Shown here piece after piece: positions 12,370-26,900 of a stretch of 64,000 nt of DNA. The position numbers and the translations under genes were made by a program. The DNA is from Solea solea (lineage: Eukaryota; Chordata; Actinopteri; Pleuronectiformes; Soleidae), in assembly GCF_958295425.1 (NCBI RefSeq), contig NC_081142.1, positions 6,590,917-6,654,916 of the forward strand, read 5' to 3'. The stretch's first letter is position 1. Every line of letters begins with the position of its first letter. The notes beneath the pieces were generated by a model, which saw nothing but the letters and a program-made list of their open reading frames with translations, searched no databases and was not told the origin of the DNA.

Positions 12370-14439
12370 CTATGCCATATATTCTTTCTTCTTCTTAATA
12401 AGCTTCACCCAGTAAACTGGAAGACTACATTTACTTTTTATATACAGTCTATGTTTTAAGACATTTCCATAGAAATGCGTCACTGTGTTTCCTAAATACA
12501 ACAGAAAACGTACAGCCAGTGGAACTGAAAGGAGTATTTTTGACAACATGTGTGCGCAATTACAATTACTTTAAAGTAATTAGGCGGTATATGTAACTAA
12601 TAAGAAGGAAGCATAATCTTTCATATCAACGTGCCTCTAACACTTGACAAATTGATGTGTCCTTCATGTTTGTTGTTGTTTTTATAGCTTATTTAAAATC
12701 ATTGTAAACTGAGGTCCGAGGCCTTATAGACGTGCGTGTGTGCGTGTCTGCGTATGTCATTCTACTTGATGATGAGAGGCACATAATAACAATAATAATC
12801 AATTATAATGTGAATGAATCTCTTTTTTCATTGAAACCCTTGCCAAAATGAGTTCATAGAAGGCTGATTGAGGCTATTAGCTCCACCTGTCTCTCTCTCT
12901 CTGTGTTCCTCAGTATAGCATTGTTATGCTTTCGTGTCACCCAGCGACATTCCTGTGCTGCACACGTCTATTGGAATATAGACCTATAGAGTCCTCCTTT
13001 CAGAAAGCTCTGCAGGCTCACCTTATGAGTGGGGAAAGTCTGATGTCACTGCCTCTGCCTCCTTGGCTGAAAACACCATAAAAGCACCTATGGAAGGTTT
13101 TTCCCTAATCCTAGTTCTGCCTCATGCAGACAGCCTGTGTGTGTTTCACAAAGCAGCAGCAGGAGAAGACATGTCTGCCTCACAGCAGCGTATCTGGCAT
13201 GCACTGCAAAAGCAACCACTGGGATTAATTAAAAGCCATAGGTTTTCCTAAAAATAAATGTTTTTAGTCCCTTGTTAAAACTGTCGGTTGTTATATTATT
13301 CTACTTCCCTGGGTACAGATACAGAGCAGGATTTCAGCCCCTTTCATCACTTCTGTGACAGATCTGTAGAGTAAATCTCTGTGCCGAGTTGTACTGTAAT
13401 TGAAATGAAGGAATCAGCATGGTGAACTGAGCAAACACACATTTTGATATGCACATCTGGCATAAGCTGGCGTTCCAAAGCAGGTGGCCTTTAAAGGAGG
13501 ACGTAAAAAAAACGACAATTGTTTAGAACAGCATGAAGAAGAAAACCGCAAGCCCTAAATGACCTGTATTGATTCCAGAGCCAGTCAGTCGAAGCATAAA
13601 TGAAGCATAAAAAACATATGAGCAAGCCTTTTATCAGTGAAAAGCATATTGCAGTATCGATGGGTGTTCATCCCCCACATTTGGGCTAAAACAGCATCAG
13701 GGTAAGGACTGAAATATTTTCTCTTAGATTTAAATTGGACTGAATCGTCTTTTTATCCAAGCAAGGGGAATTATTACAATATCAGTTTGACCTTTTCTAT
13801 TGTTTAGAACATTCTGCTGTGAAGATGTCAGTGTACAGATCAATGAGAGGTGTCCATTTCTTTCCCCTCCCTGGGGCGTGCAGTGTGACATGAATCAGAC
13901 TGGGGATATGTCACATAAAAGTTTTCAAACCTTTACAACAAAACAACTTGCCTGAGCATGCAAGAGTATAACAAGAATGCTGTGTACAGATGAATTGTGT
14001 TTCAATATCACCCTTTACCCATAGATATGACCCTTTTCCTGAGCTTAATTCAAAACTTCCTCGGCAGTGTTGTAATGTAATGTTAGTCCAGACTTGAACA
14101 ATGCTTGGACACAAGCGCATCATACCATGCATCTAAATTATGCATTAGTGTCATAAATCCAATGCCGTCCACTGCTTTGTCGCTGTACGCTAGTCACAAT
14201 GTGACAGGATTGTTTTTCTCTTCCATTATCTGCTGCTTTGATTGTGTTGATTCAGCTGCCTCCATCTGTCGATCGATAACAACTGTTTGCGTTTATGGAT
14301 CTTGTATGATTAGTGCAGTTGAACCAAACGGAGGAACCACTTTTGGCACAACAGGTTTCCTTTTAGGTGGCTAAATTTTTTCTTTTTCTTTCTTTTTTTT
14401 TTGCATGTTGCCTGGCAAAGTTTGAAAGGGACTACGTTT

Positions 14440-14622
14440 GAAATTGGACACTTTAAATTGACTGTACGTGTGAATGGATGTTTGTTTCTATGTGTCCCTG
14501 TGGTGGACTGGTCATCTGTCCAGGGTGTACACTGGCCTTTCACCTTATGTCAGCTGGGATTGGAACCAGCGCTGCCCGTGACCCTCATGTGGAGGATTAA
14601 GCGGTAGAAGATGAATGAATGG
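14440..14622 (+). repeat. Fish SINE family A, 3' half, copy 1
   Basis: Shares ordered blocks with three other copies (27421-27675, 36462-36798, 48929-49080): TTGTTTCTATGTGTCCC, GTCCAGGGTGTACAC, TATGTCAGCTGGGATTGG, CCTCATGTGGAGGATTAAGCGG, and a tail of ATGAATGAATGG. This copy lacks the tRNA-like head. Confidence 0.75.
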
Positions 14623-17252
14623 TAAAAAAAAGGTATATTGGAACAGTTGCTGGTATGAGAGTGGTCAGTGGATCTGAGGGAGTGTCCAGGTGAGAGCTTC
14701 TGGGAGAAAGGAGAGGTATGTTATTTCCATGTTGAGGATTGTCCACAGATCAATCCAGAAAGGGTATTTATGTCAGGAAGTTTAATCTTACTCGTCAGGA
14801 TTTTGAGGGGAGCCGCTGGTTTTATTTGGAGGTTGCTCGAGCCGTAGGAGAGGGAGCAGGCAGGAGCATTATCTGCAGGATGTAATTTGCAGGAACAGGT
14901 TCAAACGAGGTTGGCAGATCAGGAACACAGGAGTAGCTGTCACTTCCAGGACTCGAGGAATTAACTAGGAGGCACAACGTAAGGTGAAATAGCAACATAA
15001 CCTGATTACCACGCTGGAGACATTGAAAGCGGTTGCTCCTGCATCTCCTTAAGTGCGGCTTCCTTAAAGAGGCTTGATGAGATGCAGGTGATTCCACAGG
15101 GTGCATAACCATGACAACATTTGATAGAAACATAATTTGGCCTCACAAATACTACTTTACTAAGTAAAAAAAAAATGTTGCATGTGTAAAAAAAAAGAGC
15201 AAAAGCAAAAGACAGCTGATCACAAATCAAGACCAGTTGGAAGATTTGTTGGTCTGTCAATCTGTGTCGGACTTCCCTGTGTGTATTTACATGATGTAGT
15301 GATTTTTATGGAGAGGATACTGCAATGCTATGAGGGCATCTTTTTGTAACCCTTACCACATAAACACAGTTATTATAAACCTAATTTCCTCACTCAAAAC
15401 AAGAGCTGTTAAAACACTTTTCCGTAGATATGCTTGACTGTAGACGACGTGTGAACAAGTTCATGTAATTGAGAAGGCTGTGTAGCAGTGTGGGAACGTA
15501 CTTTTTCCGTAAAGATATGGGTGATCCATTTTATCAGAGCATATATTTGTTCATCTACAAATATGAAGTGCAAATAAATGAATAAATAACAATGAAGGCT
15601 ACACTCGATTGAGTGACTTGATTTTTCTGTGCAATTAAGAATCTAGCACTAAGTTGGTTGGTGATTTTGGTTTCCATTGATAGATGTTACATCATGTTTT
15701 TCAAAGAATGACACAATTTATATCAGAAAAGAATTTCAGCTTAAATATCTCATTTATCAAGTTGTGTGTTACCCTAATTGTATGCAGCATATTCAACATC
15801 AACCTGCGTTGGTGAGGAACATAATTGTGACGCCTGAGGCCAAGCGCATATAGTCATAGAAAAGCACCAAAAGAAATAGAAAAGTAGTTTAAAAAGTGAG
15901 CAGAATGATAAAGTCATGTGTACTGGCTCTGCAGCCACAGGGAGCAACAGTAGGCTGCTGCTGCTGAACAGCAACACACTCTATTTCTGCAAATGCTTGG
16001 AGGTTTTCCTTTATCGCAAATTGCTCCGTTACCACCTTCACTTGTAATCCCCTGTGCAGTGAGTGATATTCCCAAACACCACAGAGATTCATAAGTTTAA
16101 CACTGCCTGGCCGAAAAATCCAATATAGAGCCCAAGTCGGACTGAATTGAGTGAACACAGAAGTGCTACTGTTAGAGACAGAACAAATAACAAAGTCACA
16201 ACCAAATTGAATTATTACTCGGGGAAAACATCAGACATGAAGATTAGCTCAGTGGTCATGATAAAAATCAAACCTGATCAAAGACGGCAATCTGCCTCTT
16301 CATATCCTCTGGCAGTTTGTGCCAGTTTGTCACAGAGATCTGCACACGATCTGCTGACACAAGACAAGATCCAAACAACAACAACAACAACAACAAAAAT
16401 AACTGACCAGTGTTTGTTTGTTAGACTGATGTGTGTGTGTGGTGCTAATCAAACAGCTGATTACATATTTTACTGAACCACTGAACACAAAACCTAGGCT
16501 ACCAATCCACTGTAGAAAACAATATATTGTCATCACTGCTTCTGTCACGGAGAGTAAGAGAGAAAACCTGGTCACAGAGATTTTTTGTGTTTTTGTAATT
16601 ACTCAGAAGTCCACTGGGGGCGACAGAGGATCAGCACCGGAGACTTAAGTTTCAGACACAAACAATTCCAAAAGTAAATTTGTTATGCAAATCATCAAAC
16701 TGAAACCCACGTTGCTGCCAGGGAGATAACTCACATTAATAAACACACACACCCTATCAGCAACATCTGACACACATGAGAGCTTAATCGCCTCTGCTCG
16801 GGCGATTCAGTCTGCTTCAATAACTACTCAACAGATATTAGCGACACTAGGCTACGAGCCAAGAAAGAGCTTAACCCAGACAATCGTTCATGTGGAATCA
16901 TGAAGCAATTTACATTTTTGTAATGCACTCCTGACTCAACGCGTGGAAGACTACAGTATAAGATTTTTTATCACTGTTTAATTAGTGCACTTTCTAAAAC
17001 TAAAGTATTCATGCTTATGCAAAGCCAAGATTAAAGTGTCAACATTTTAGTGATCTTTGTCTGATACAGATCCAAGGTGCATGTTAATATCTTCTATCAT
17101 TTTAATGTCGAAAACTTAAAGGATTTAGCAAGTCATTATATCTTTACAGGCTATCCACTCCAGTAATCCAGTCTGAAATTGAGGAGATAATGTATGTATA
17201 ATATACGGTATAATAAAACACAATACAACACACCTCCTCCACAATTATATAC

Positions 17253-17425
17253 AAAACTGTGAAAAGGTCTTAGGCCATCCTTAGATTTGTGGTTTGAGCA
17301 ATGATACTGTATAATTAATTGTTCCTCACTTTATTGGAACACAGCCAGACAATATGGGAAGCATTTGTGCAGTTTTTAAATAACTTATTTTTAAGAAAAA
17401 AAACAGCTTCTACAAGTCAAAGTGT
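17253..17425 (+). repeat. Fragment of a dispersed fish DNA-transposon family
   Basis: The blocks AAAAGGTCTTAGGCCATCC, TTCCTCACTTTATTGGAACA and CAGCCAGACAATATGG resemble, from memory, a widespread fish miniature element of probable Tc1/mariner type. No clean ends were found, so the class is tentative. Confidence 0.4.
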
Positions 17426-20040
17426 CAAGTATTTACTCTCACACTTACAACCCTGGCTCTCTTAAAACTGAGAGTGGAACTCTCATTAATGTCATTAGTA
17501 AAAACCTGCGTTTCTTTCCTACTATTACACGTTAAAAAAAAAAAAACCCATCTGTTACACCAGGTTTATTCAACACATTCTTGAGCATTTACATACACGG
17601 TGAATTAATGTCATTTACTGCTTGTTAATATATAACACCAACCTTCAGTCACATCATTACAATCCAAATGCCTACGATCACAGAATTTTATATAACAACC
17701 ACCGAGCTGGTGGTGCTCTGAGACGTTTGCACAGGACTGTAAACAAAGTTCAATTTGACACTATATCTTCTTTAAGCACAACCTCGAAACACACCTGGTA
17801 ACATTAATAAAGACTGTAATTCATTTAAGTGCTCCAGGAACAGGGCCCTGATGTCAGCTGCCAGACATATATTAGTGGTGGTTTTTTTTTTTCTTCTTTT
17901 TTTTCCCCTGACATTATTGATTGTGCTGGTGCTTTTGCAGCCCACAGAGAGCAAGGTCTATTCATCTTTATTTGATGCACAGGAGGGTGTGTAATGTTTA
18001 ACTCTCAAGTTAATTCATCTTACGGCACAGAAAACCTCAGAAAACATCATTTGTAAAAAAAAAAAGAAAATAGATGCTAACTTGCTAGAGAAGATGTGGT
18101 CCCAGTGGTGATATGAGCACTATGGGCTGTAACCCCCAAACTGTAAGAGTGGCTCCAACAGATTCACATCTAATGTCATCTCTGTCCAGAAAGGCACATT
18201 TTTGTGCCGAACCCTTAGGCTCTGGTAGAGGACCTTATGACTTCCATTACAACAGTCTTCAGTTTATGCAGGAGAAAAGTAGTTAAATAAATAACGTGAG
18301 AGGAAAGCGCATGGACGTTTCTCTGTGACACTCATTATTTTGACCGGTTTCACTCGTCAGATAGAATGACGGAAACATGCCTGCATCTGGCTGATGGCAT
18401 GAAACATTTGTCCCATTATGGTGGAAAAGTCACAACTTCTGCTCAGCAACTTTATTTGTTTCTGATTATTTCGTCATCTTGATAAGAAGTAAGGGTAAAA
18501 AGAACTCTGGGCTTCCCCTCGTATCAAACTTGGAAAACATGTCCTCATTTAGTCCGTTGTCTGCATGCCTCTGCAGTCAGGATTAAGACACTCATGCTGA
18601 GGCACGGATTACTTTCCAACTCTGGGAAAGTAGCCAAAACAATTATCCGCTATATATCTCTGAGCTATCGCTTTAACTAGATCTCACACATTTAGACTGT
18701 TCAACATGTTCTCATTTGGTGACTAATAAATAATGAATTCACTGAGCTTCCCCTGCAATAGTTAGGAAGCCTCCTGGGGAGGCCTGCCTCCCACTGTAAA
18801 AGACTCTGGTATTATGATGCTGGAGTGTTTTTCGGGCATCTGTATAATGAAGCTGTGCTTCATTACCTCTTCATTACCTCTATCAGCCAAACCTTAAATA
18901 CATTTTAACTAATAAAATACATTTTCTCAGTGCTGAAGTTGATTAAGTTGAGGTGGTAGATCGTGAAATCTGAGCACTAAAATAAATAAAGCTGCCTAAA
19001 ATAATTTGTGGGAAAATAACCTTTACAAAGTCAACTTATGTCACTGGCATAAACATCAGCAAGCAAATGGAGATACTGTGAAACCTTAAGAAAGGTCATC
19101 AAAAATGTTTGTTGCATCAAAAACATCATTAGAAAATGTCATAGGACTATAGTGAGGCATCAAAAATGGAGTACACAGGTCTTGGAAAATGGAAATGTCA
19201 TTCTAGTGTGTTCATGTGTCAACAACAAAGAGGTGTTGCTCTTTTTTAATCACAGTCACAGTGAAAAAAACAAAAAACATCTAAACTCTTGCCTAGGGCT
19301 CCAACACTGCCAGAGCTGGAGCTGATCAGTAAATCAAAAGTTTGCGTATCTGTCCATTATCTTGTCAAGGGTTTAAATTTTGTGTTTCATCACCTTAAAC
19401 GACATGCTTCTGTCTTTTACCTTACCTTAGAATGAGCTCTTATTACTACATGGAGAGCCTACCATGTTGCACTGCCCAACACTGCCAGGTGTCTACACAA
19501 CCTTAAAATAGAACTGACCTTTAGCACTTGCTAAAGAGGTGATCTTTCATGTTTCTGAGTTACTTAAACCTGTAAAAGCCATGCTCGGAGTTGGAGGTGA
19601 GGAATGTTGAGTTTTGGGATCTAACAATTTCAAATATTGATTGTACGAATAATTAAGAGAAAACAAAACAATGTTTCATGGTAAAACAATTACAATTAAT
19701 GCAGTTATTCTTCAACACTACACAAAAACATCATATGAGCATCTTTAATTACAGGTTTTATTGCATTGTCCTTGGGCTGGGTTACAGTTTGAGGAGTATT
19801 AGGTGCAATACTCACCGCTACTGCATTGACAATAAGTGCCACATTTATGGTTGATTCCCTACATTAACAGCTCCGCCATGTGCAGCTGGATGGTGACCTT
19901 AAAGATGCAAAGCTGTTGCAATAAATTTGAGGTGTTGGAACCTTAAGAGGAGACTTTTCTTGGGAGGTTTTGTAGGTTGGATATCCATCTTCTGGAACAA
20001 ACCCCTGATCATTCTCTGAATATCCAAAATGCTCACTTAC

Positions 20041-20175
20041 TTTGCTGCAGTGTCGTCCATATGTAGTCCATCTGGGTAACTGACATTGTCGCTGCCCTTT
20101 AAGCTTGTGCGTAGGCTTATGTTCTGCCTGCAGTAACTGCTGTTGAATTTGTCTCACTGTGCTACTGTTGATCAT
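20041..20175 (-). other. Candidate coding exon of unknown identity downstream of tgm1
   Basis: An in-frame ATG at 20175 opens 45 codons that end exactly at a strong donor (AAA|GTAAGTGAG). The peptide is rich in Q, H, K and R (TVRQIQQQLLQAEHK, PRWTTYGRHCSK). The same frame stays open to 19864, with PEDGYPTYK and similar text. I cannot assign a family. It may equally be chance sequence in the tgm1 3' UTR, because the first AATAAA on this strand lies further down near 19762. Confidence 0.25.
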
Positions 20176-20785
20176 AGAAAAATACTCACGACAATCTGAG
20201 AGTGTGACCAGAAACACTCACGGCAGCACCACTTTTGGCACCAACTGTGTCGGTTCCATAGCAACCATACATTCTTTGATGCAGGACACAAGACCAAAAA
20301 ACCCACAATATAAAATTGATTTTACTCTCAAGTGCAATGAAAACAAAAATAAATTAATGATATGAATAAATATAAAATATGACTCCAAATGTTTTTTAAA
20401 AAATACACTTCTGTCATTTAAGCTGCAACATTATACAACCACTGCAGGATTTTGGCATAATACAGTAGTTGCACCCTATAATCCTGCATAATAAGCAAAC
20501 CATAAAACCAGATTTTCCATATTAGAATGTCAAAGAACTTGATGTGTGCTAGTATTAGATTTCATATAACATAAAAGGTCTATTTTGAGATGAAATCCCT
20601 CAAATGTTACCTCCTTCTCAGATATTGTCATGATTAGTTAGTCCTTCTGTGGTCATTGTTCATTTTGAAAGTCATGCAAAATAAAGCAGTGCCGTATCTT
20701 TGATTGTTTAAATTCAAACTCTTAGTATAAATTACACAGAAAAATACTTCATTTAGAAAATAAAATAGAGTTAGTACTATTGTGA

Positions 20786-20942
20786 CTATGGAGCGGCGTT
20801 GCTTTCCTCCACAGTGATGTCTGTCACACCATGAACCTGAGTGAGCTGCTTGCAGTCCAGTGAAGCCATTAATTTCCTTGGTCCAGACAGGGTGGGGACA
20901 AAGTGCTCAGTGAGAGACACAGAGGCATGGCTGCCGATATCT
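20786..20942 (-). CDS. tgm1: tgm1 coding exon 13 and stop
   Basis: Residues 736-787: [36 protein letters not shown], then a TAG stop. The C-terminal tail is shorter than in human. Confidence 0.94.
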
Positions 20943-23900
20943 CTGAGTGGAGGACAGGAAATGACAGTGGCAGTCACAAAAGTGAAAGGCAGGAAAGGTA
21001 GTTTCAAAAATCATGCATGATACAGAGCATGTTATAAAAACAATCATCCCCAGAGGCTGGGCTGGGACCCACCGATGTGTTGCAGCTGAATGTGTTCTAA
21101 CCTAATAATTTATTTATTAAATTATTTAAATAACAATAATAATAAGTTGTGATTCGTTTAATAAACTGATACATCTTGGGTTGCAATTGTCATCTTTAAC
21201 AAGTGGGTCCATATTAAATATTTGGAGAATACTGAACAATATATCTTTCTCCTCACCCAAAATTAATCTTTCGTGCAGTGAGGAGGCCGAGTCCCTCCAC
21301 ATGGAATATCACAGCTTTCAGCACCAGTGGTAGTGGGTTTGTAAACGAAATCTTTACCGCCATCCTCTCTCCGACCACAGCCTTACCAACTGGCTGTGTG
21401 TCAGCAAAACAAAGGAGGAAAACACTGTCAGATTTTAAATTTATTGTGTGCATTTTACGAGTGATAGTTTCGTAGTTTGACTCACCGTTAGGAAGAGGTT
21501 TGGGGTCCTGAGTCGAAAACTGAACTGAGTGGCCAGGACCTGCTGTGTTTCTTTAACTCTGCCGGAGAGGGTCAGCATGAGGGCGGCCTGATCTATCAGT
21601 TTGTCCTTACAGTCTTCGTATGTCAGGGACCACTCCAAAATCTTCACTGTAAACAGGAAAATATCAAAATGATGTTGCAATGTGACAATGCATGCATGTC
21701 TCTTAAATTACTCTTGAATTGTTAAATAAATAAATAAATAAATAATGAATTCATGATTTATATAAAATCCCATATAAATTATACAAACATGTGTGCAGTC
21801 AAAACTATAAAACTAGAATAAAGCACCATAAAAGTAAAATATTCAATACAAGTTTAAATAAAAGTTTATATTAAGAATGGAAACTTTGAAAATAATAACT
21901 ATAAATTTAGGATAAAACACAGTAAAATGTAATAAAATATACAATAATAAAAAATCATGTCATTGAGCAAAGTCGGCCCAAGTGTTTCATTTGGCCCACC
22001 AGACTTATATTTAACAAATGTCAAATGTGTAATAATGATAATAATGTTTATATATATACATAAAAATAATCTAAATGTAATATCACTGTTTATGCTGTTC
22101 TCTTTTTGTGAGAAATGCTCCTTAAATGTATTATATTATTATAAGTCTGTTCATTTCTTAATCTTTGTGCAAAGCAATGTACTGTACTGTACTGTATTGT
22201 ATTGGTATAAGCATCCAGGCAAAAAGAAAAAGAAACAACCTACGCCTTCTTCCTAAAAACTAATTTACAACCTTCCACTCACCCTCGTTGGGCAGTAGGT
22301 CCACGTCTGTTTCATCCTTCCTGATCGTGGCCTTGTGGACACCGGTGTAGTACATGACTGCCACTTGGCTGTGAAGGATAACTGTGCGATTCTCTGAACT
22401 GCTATTACGTAACGTGAGGGTCAGCTCAGCATCTTGTCCCATTTCAGGACCTTTACCCTCCATGGTGACTTCTATAGAGACATCCTCTGCTGTGGGAGAT
22501 GAATAGGCCTCTGCTTTGGAGCCGTAGCGACATGCTGTTTCCACAGCAATGCGTTCCGCCTCTGTGCCTGAGGGTGGCCAGAGATTCAATTCAATAAGCA
22601 ACACAGTAGAAACCATTTTGATAAGAGTTTTGTGTCTCATACCCTTTGCTTTCAGTGTGTGGGTTTTGTTTGATGATACCTTCAAGGTGTTTGTAAAGGT
22701 GTGTGATGTCACTACGCTTGTCAGAACCAACAGCCTTGGTGCTAATCTTGTGGCCTACAGCTTTTTTCTCACTGTAGATTTGACTAAAGGTCCCATCTGT
22801 ATTCCTCTGCCAGTAGATTTTATCACTGTTTACCTGAAGAGAGAAAGCGTGGTAGAGTCAGAGAATAAAGTAACAGACGGGAAAACTGTTGTGCATCTTT
22901 TGATGTCTGCAGTATGACTCATTATTAGTGCACAGTACACACATTATCCACAAACACACAGCAACAAGTGCATAAGTAATTGGCCATTCTCGTATGTGAG
23001 ACGACGTGTTCCACAAACCTCAGCGAACACAAACGGACAGTCGTGTTTGAGGTAGACCTGACCATTGCGTACAGCAGTAAGAGACGCGGGACCACAGCGG
23101 AAGGTGCCTTGGCTGGTCTCCTGAGGTGTGGCATCAACAGCTTGCCAGCCTCCATAGCCTGGAGGTAAGTCTGGACGAGCCATCCAGCAGTCGTTCCACA
23201 CATGAAAGTTCCTTCAGGCAAAAGAGCGGAGGTGTCATATCACGAAGAGGAGGCCCAATCCCATTTCTTATTTTTACCCCTGCCCCTGGTTAAAATGTAG
23301 CCCTAAAAAATGGGACACCCCTTCAAGACTGTGATACGTTATAGCATAAGTAGTCGCATCTGCTGTTGTCCCATTGACCCATTGTTGTAGGCAGCAACGC
23401 AGAGACATGTCAGAAAATGTCTTCAAGGCCTTGAAATACTATTGGATCAGTTTATTGTATGTACAAGAGACTGCACAGAAGTTTTCTTGTGGTTTGTGTA
23501 GCAACACAAAATGCTAACCAATGTTAGTTCTGTGATTGTAACATTAGTTTCCTTGGATTTGGTTAATCTAGTCTAAAAGAATTGAAATACAAAGGTAGTG
23601 AAAAAAGCAAGGGGTGAAATGAGATGTAACCTAAAACACAAAAGACAGTGATGGAACTCACCAGATAGAGTCCACATTGAGCTCTTCTATAGGGTCCAGG
23701 TTCTCGTCCAGGTATATGTCTGATGTCAAGGAGACGTCTGTGTCATGAGCTGAGTTGTAGTTGGTCACAGTTCGGCCGGGGATGCCCAAACACCGTAGCA
23801 CTAAGCAGTTTGGCATCAGAGGTCAGTATCTGCCACATTAACATCATTAACATTCATAGATGAGGACGAGAAACAATTAATGTGCTCACCTGTAGTGAAG

Positions 23901-26900
23901 GTGCCCGCAAAAACCCAGCACTGGCCGTACTTAACAGGATTGCCTTTGTTTTCATGGTATTCCTTTAGGATTTCCACGCTTCCACTCCACGTTGTTGGAC
24001 TAGTTCCATTTGAATAGTTTCCTGACCAGTTTCCCTCCACAACACCACAGTCATCAGGGGAATTGATCTGAATAAATGTGGGCAGATGATTTTTGATTTG
24101 AGATTTTTGTAAAGATCAGAATCTGAAGCATAAAGTTCTGACGTTTTCATTTGAGTAGGTACTCAGCAGCTGTTTGTTAACTGTAACAAGATTTCACTGC
24201 ACTTTCTTTCTTGCTTTCTTCTCTGCAAGGATCAGAGAGATCAGAGTCACAGGCTTCGTCCTCTGTATTTAACTTCAAGAATTTCCTTACTTCCAATAGT
24301 TTCACTATGGAAAATACTGACCTTGCAACAGTGGGGGGGAAAGTAACAGGATCATCAAAGTGTTTTTACTCCAAAGACCATCTCTCTTAAAATGCATTAT
24401 TCATCCAGTAATATTACGGTGTGGACATGAAGTGGTGAACCAACATAACAACATTGCCTTCTCATGGTGCGTGTTGCTACAGTGGCAAGTGCATTCTCTG
24501 AATGTGTGATTATGTACTTGTGTTGCTGGGATGCTGCAGGCCTTTAGTTATTTCTGGTTTTTCCCCCCGTTTTTTTCCTCATTTTACTCTAACCTTTGCC
24601 TCATCGCTGCATGTTTTTGTTCCACCTGTGCACGGAACTGTGTCCATGGACAGATTTTTGTTTTGACACTCAGTTGTGCTGTAAACACCTTGCTCCAAAT
24701 CAGGTGCACAAAAAAAATAAAATAAACAAAGGGTATGAAAGTCTCACCATGGCAGAGACAATTCGCACCACATTAACTGGGTCTCCCCAACCAGACGGAG
24801 GAACTCCACTCTTTTCCAGGACAAAGAGGCAGGCAGCTAGAATCCCATCATCAAACTGAACCCAAAAAAGAGGAAGAAAGAAAACACAGAGTCAGCATCT
24901 GTTACTCAGTCACTCATCACTGTTAACCCAGGTCACTTACCTGTCCATAGTTCCACGTCCTCAATCCAATTTGATTCTCTGTTCCATAGTAGATTAGTCC
25001 AACATCGTTCAGGACATATTCGTGCCTCTCTTCCTCAGAGTCCATGAACACTGTGTCATCTGAAAGACAACAAGTACAGCCTTATAACAAGCACTGTGAA
25101 CGTTAGGTGAAGTGTCAGAATTCTAGTTACAAGTCTTTCTCAGATGTTTCACAGTGATAAAATCAGGTACTGTAAATAAAGACACTTCCCATCATCACTT
25201 ATTTTTTAACTGTCTGGGTCTGTGAGGGTTCAGTTAAAAATCAATATTAAGAAAATGTCTAATCAAATAATTCGAATTTTAGATTATTAGATTATTGTTG
25301 TTTTTTTGTTTTTGTTTTTATTTTAATAATAATAATGAAGATTTGACAAGAAACTTGTAAGGCCTGCTGAGGTTGTCATATTAGCCGTTTAATGTTTGTA
25401 TGTTTGTGCATGTGTGTGCATGCATGTGTTCACTGATAACAAACCCTTCCTACCAGCTTCTCTTATAGTCTACTCTTCATTAACGTTTAGTTTACATTAA
25501 AAAAAAGTTTAAGTGTGAAAACGACAATGCACTGGACTGTGTCTTGGCTCTCAGCAGTTTCTAGGCAACCAGTGGAGACTGTGAAGTCACTGCTGTTTTG
25601 TGTTTATTAAATAAACAAGATACAATACATTCATTACATTTCAAGGTTTTAGTGAATTTAGTATGCCCTTGTTTGTATCGCCTGGCTCCTTCTGTTTATC
25701 ACCTATGTGTTGACTTTAGAGGTTCTGGCTGAAAGGATAAAAATAAAGTATTCAAGTCTCCTCTCTTGGTCAAACAGGGTTTTTTTTTGTTTTTTTTAGG
25801 TTAGTTATTGTTGAGCTCCATGGTTTTTAAATGCTTTTCTGTTCATATGCATCCTCTCATGTGTCTTGGAAAATGTTTTACCAATAAAGCAGAACTAGTA
25901 TCACTTTAAAAAAAAAAAAAAAGCCATGTTTACCTTCACACCAGGGGTTGAACAACATGATGATGTCATTCGCAGGGTCATGTGTGGAAATAGCCTCGCC
26001 ATTTGTGCAGCTTGTTTCCACCTTGAGTTGATATCGGCCAATGAGCGCCGTGGGTGACGAATTCACGGACAGCTTTATTCTTTTGTCGTCCTGTCTCACA
26101 ACAGCAGCCTCCCAGCGGCCGTCGTCCAGGTCTTCCACTAAAGGGATGATTACATGGGTTCCCTTCGCCAGTGTTGGCAGTGGCCCTGTAGAGGTGACAG
26201 GAGACACAGGTGACCTACATGAGGTAGATTAGCAGAATGAAAAGAAAGTGTGGTCTGTTGTTGTTCCTACATGGCCAAGTAGAGACAGAGCACCTCCAAT
26301 ATCAATTACTGCAATTTGACTTTTATCCCTCATTAATACCTACAGTCCTATTTTTGTGTGTTTCAGTAACCAAACACAGAAATGCAAAAATCCAGTGGGT
26401 ACTGTCCTACAGTAAGAAACCAACTAATGTCAACATGTGAACACAGCACAGCTGTGCTATAAATGGAAACTTTGCTCAGTGTTGCTGCACTCTGCAGTGA
26501 AATATACTGTCCCTAAGTAACAAGGGCTTTTGCATTGGGGGTATGAACCCCCCCACAAGTTTTTTCTAGTTTACATTTCTAACATTTTGAAAATGTTCTT
26601 TTCACAGCTAAATAATTTCGCTCTGAAAAGAACATTTTCAAAATGATGTTACTCAGGATGGTGAACATCACAGCGATATTCAGGCTGCTGATTGGACAAT
26701 ATTATTAAGACTTAGACCGGCAAAATAAACTGTTTCTCTCTTTTTTTCGTGTGGCTGTCGCCTACTATGGCCCAGCCGCCCCTGTAATACGCCATTTGTT
26801 CACAATAAAAGAAGCAAATCAGTTTATGTTTGTAGCCTGTGTATTTCCTTAAAGAGCTCATTCTTATCCAAGCAGTGTAGATACTGAACAGAAGAATAAC

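Larger units (their letters stand above)
6651..19750. other. Gene-poor intergenic region
   Basis: About 13 kb without a supportable gene on either strand. Open frames are short (at most 131 codons, at 10476-10871) and show no domain, repeat pattern or splice context that I recognise. The region holds a long TA tract (about 11606-11663), a CAA tract near 16375-16397, a SINE 3' half (14440-14622), a DNA-transposon fragment (17253-17425) and an insulator-like motif (12356-12369). Confidence 0.6.

Noticed and set aside
14640..15060. Purine-rich AGGAGC/CAGGAACAGG region resembling a repeat or LTR end
   Set aside because: I could not identify ends, a second copy or coding remnants.
26536..26562. 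GGGGGT...ACCCCCC inverted repeat
   Set aside because: Too short and of simple composition; likely chance.
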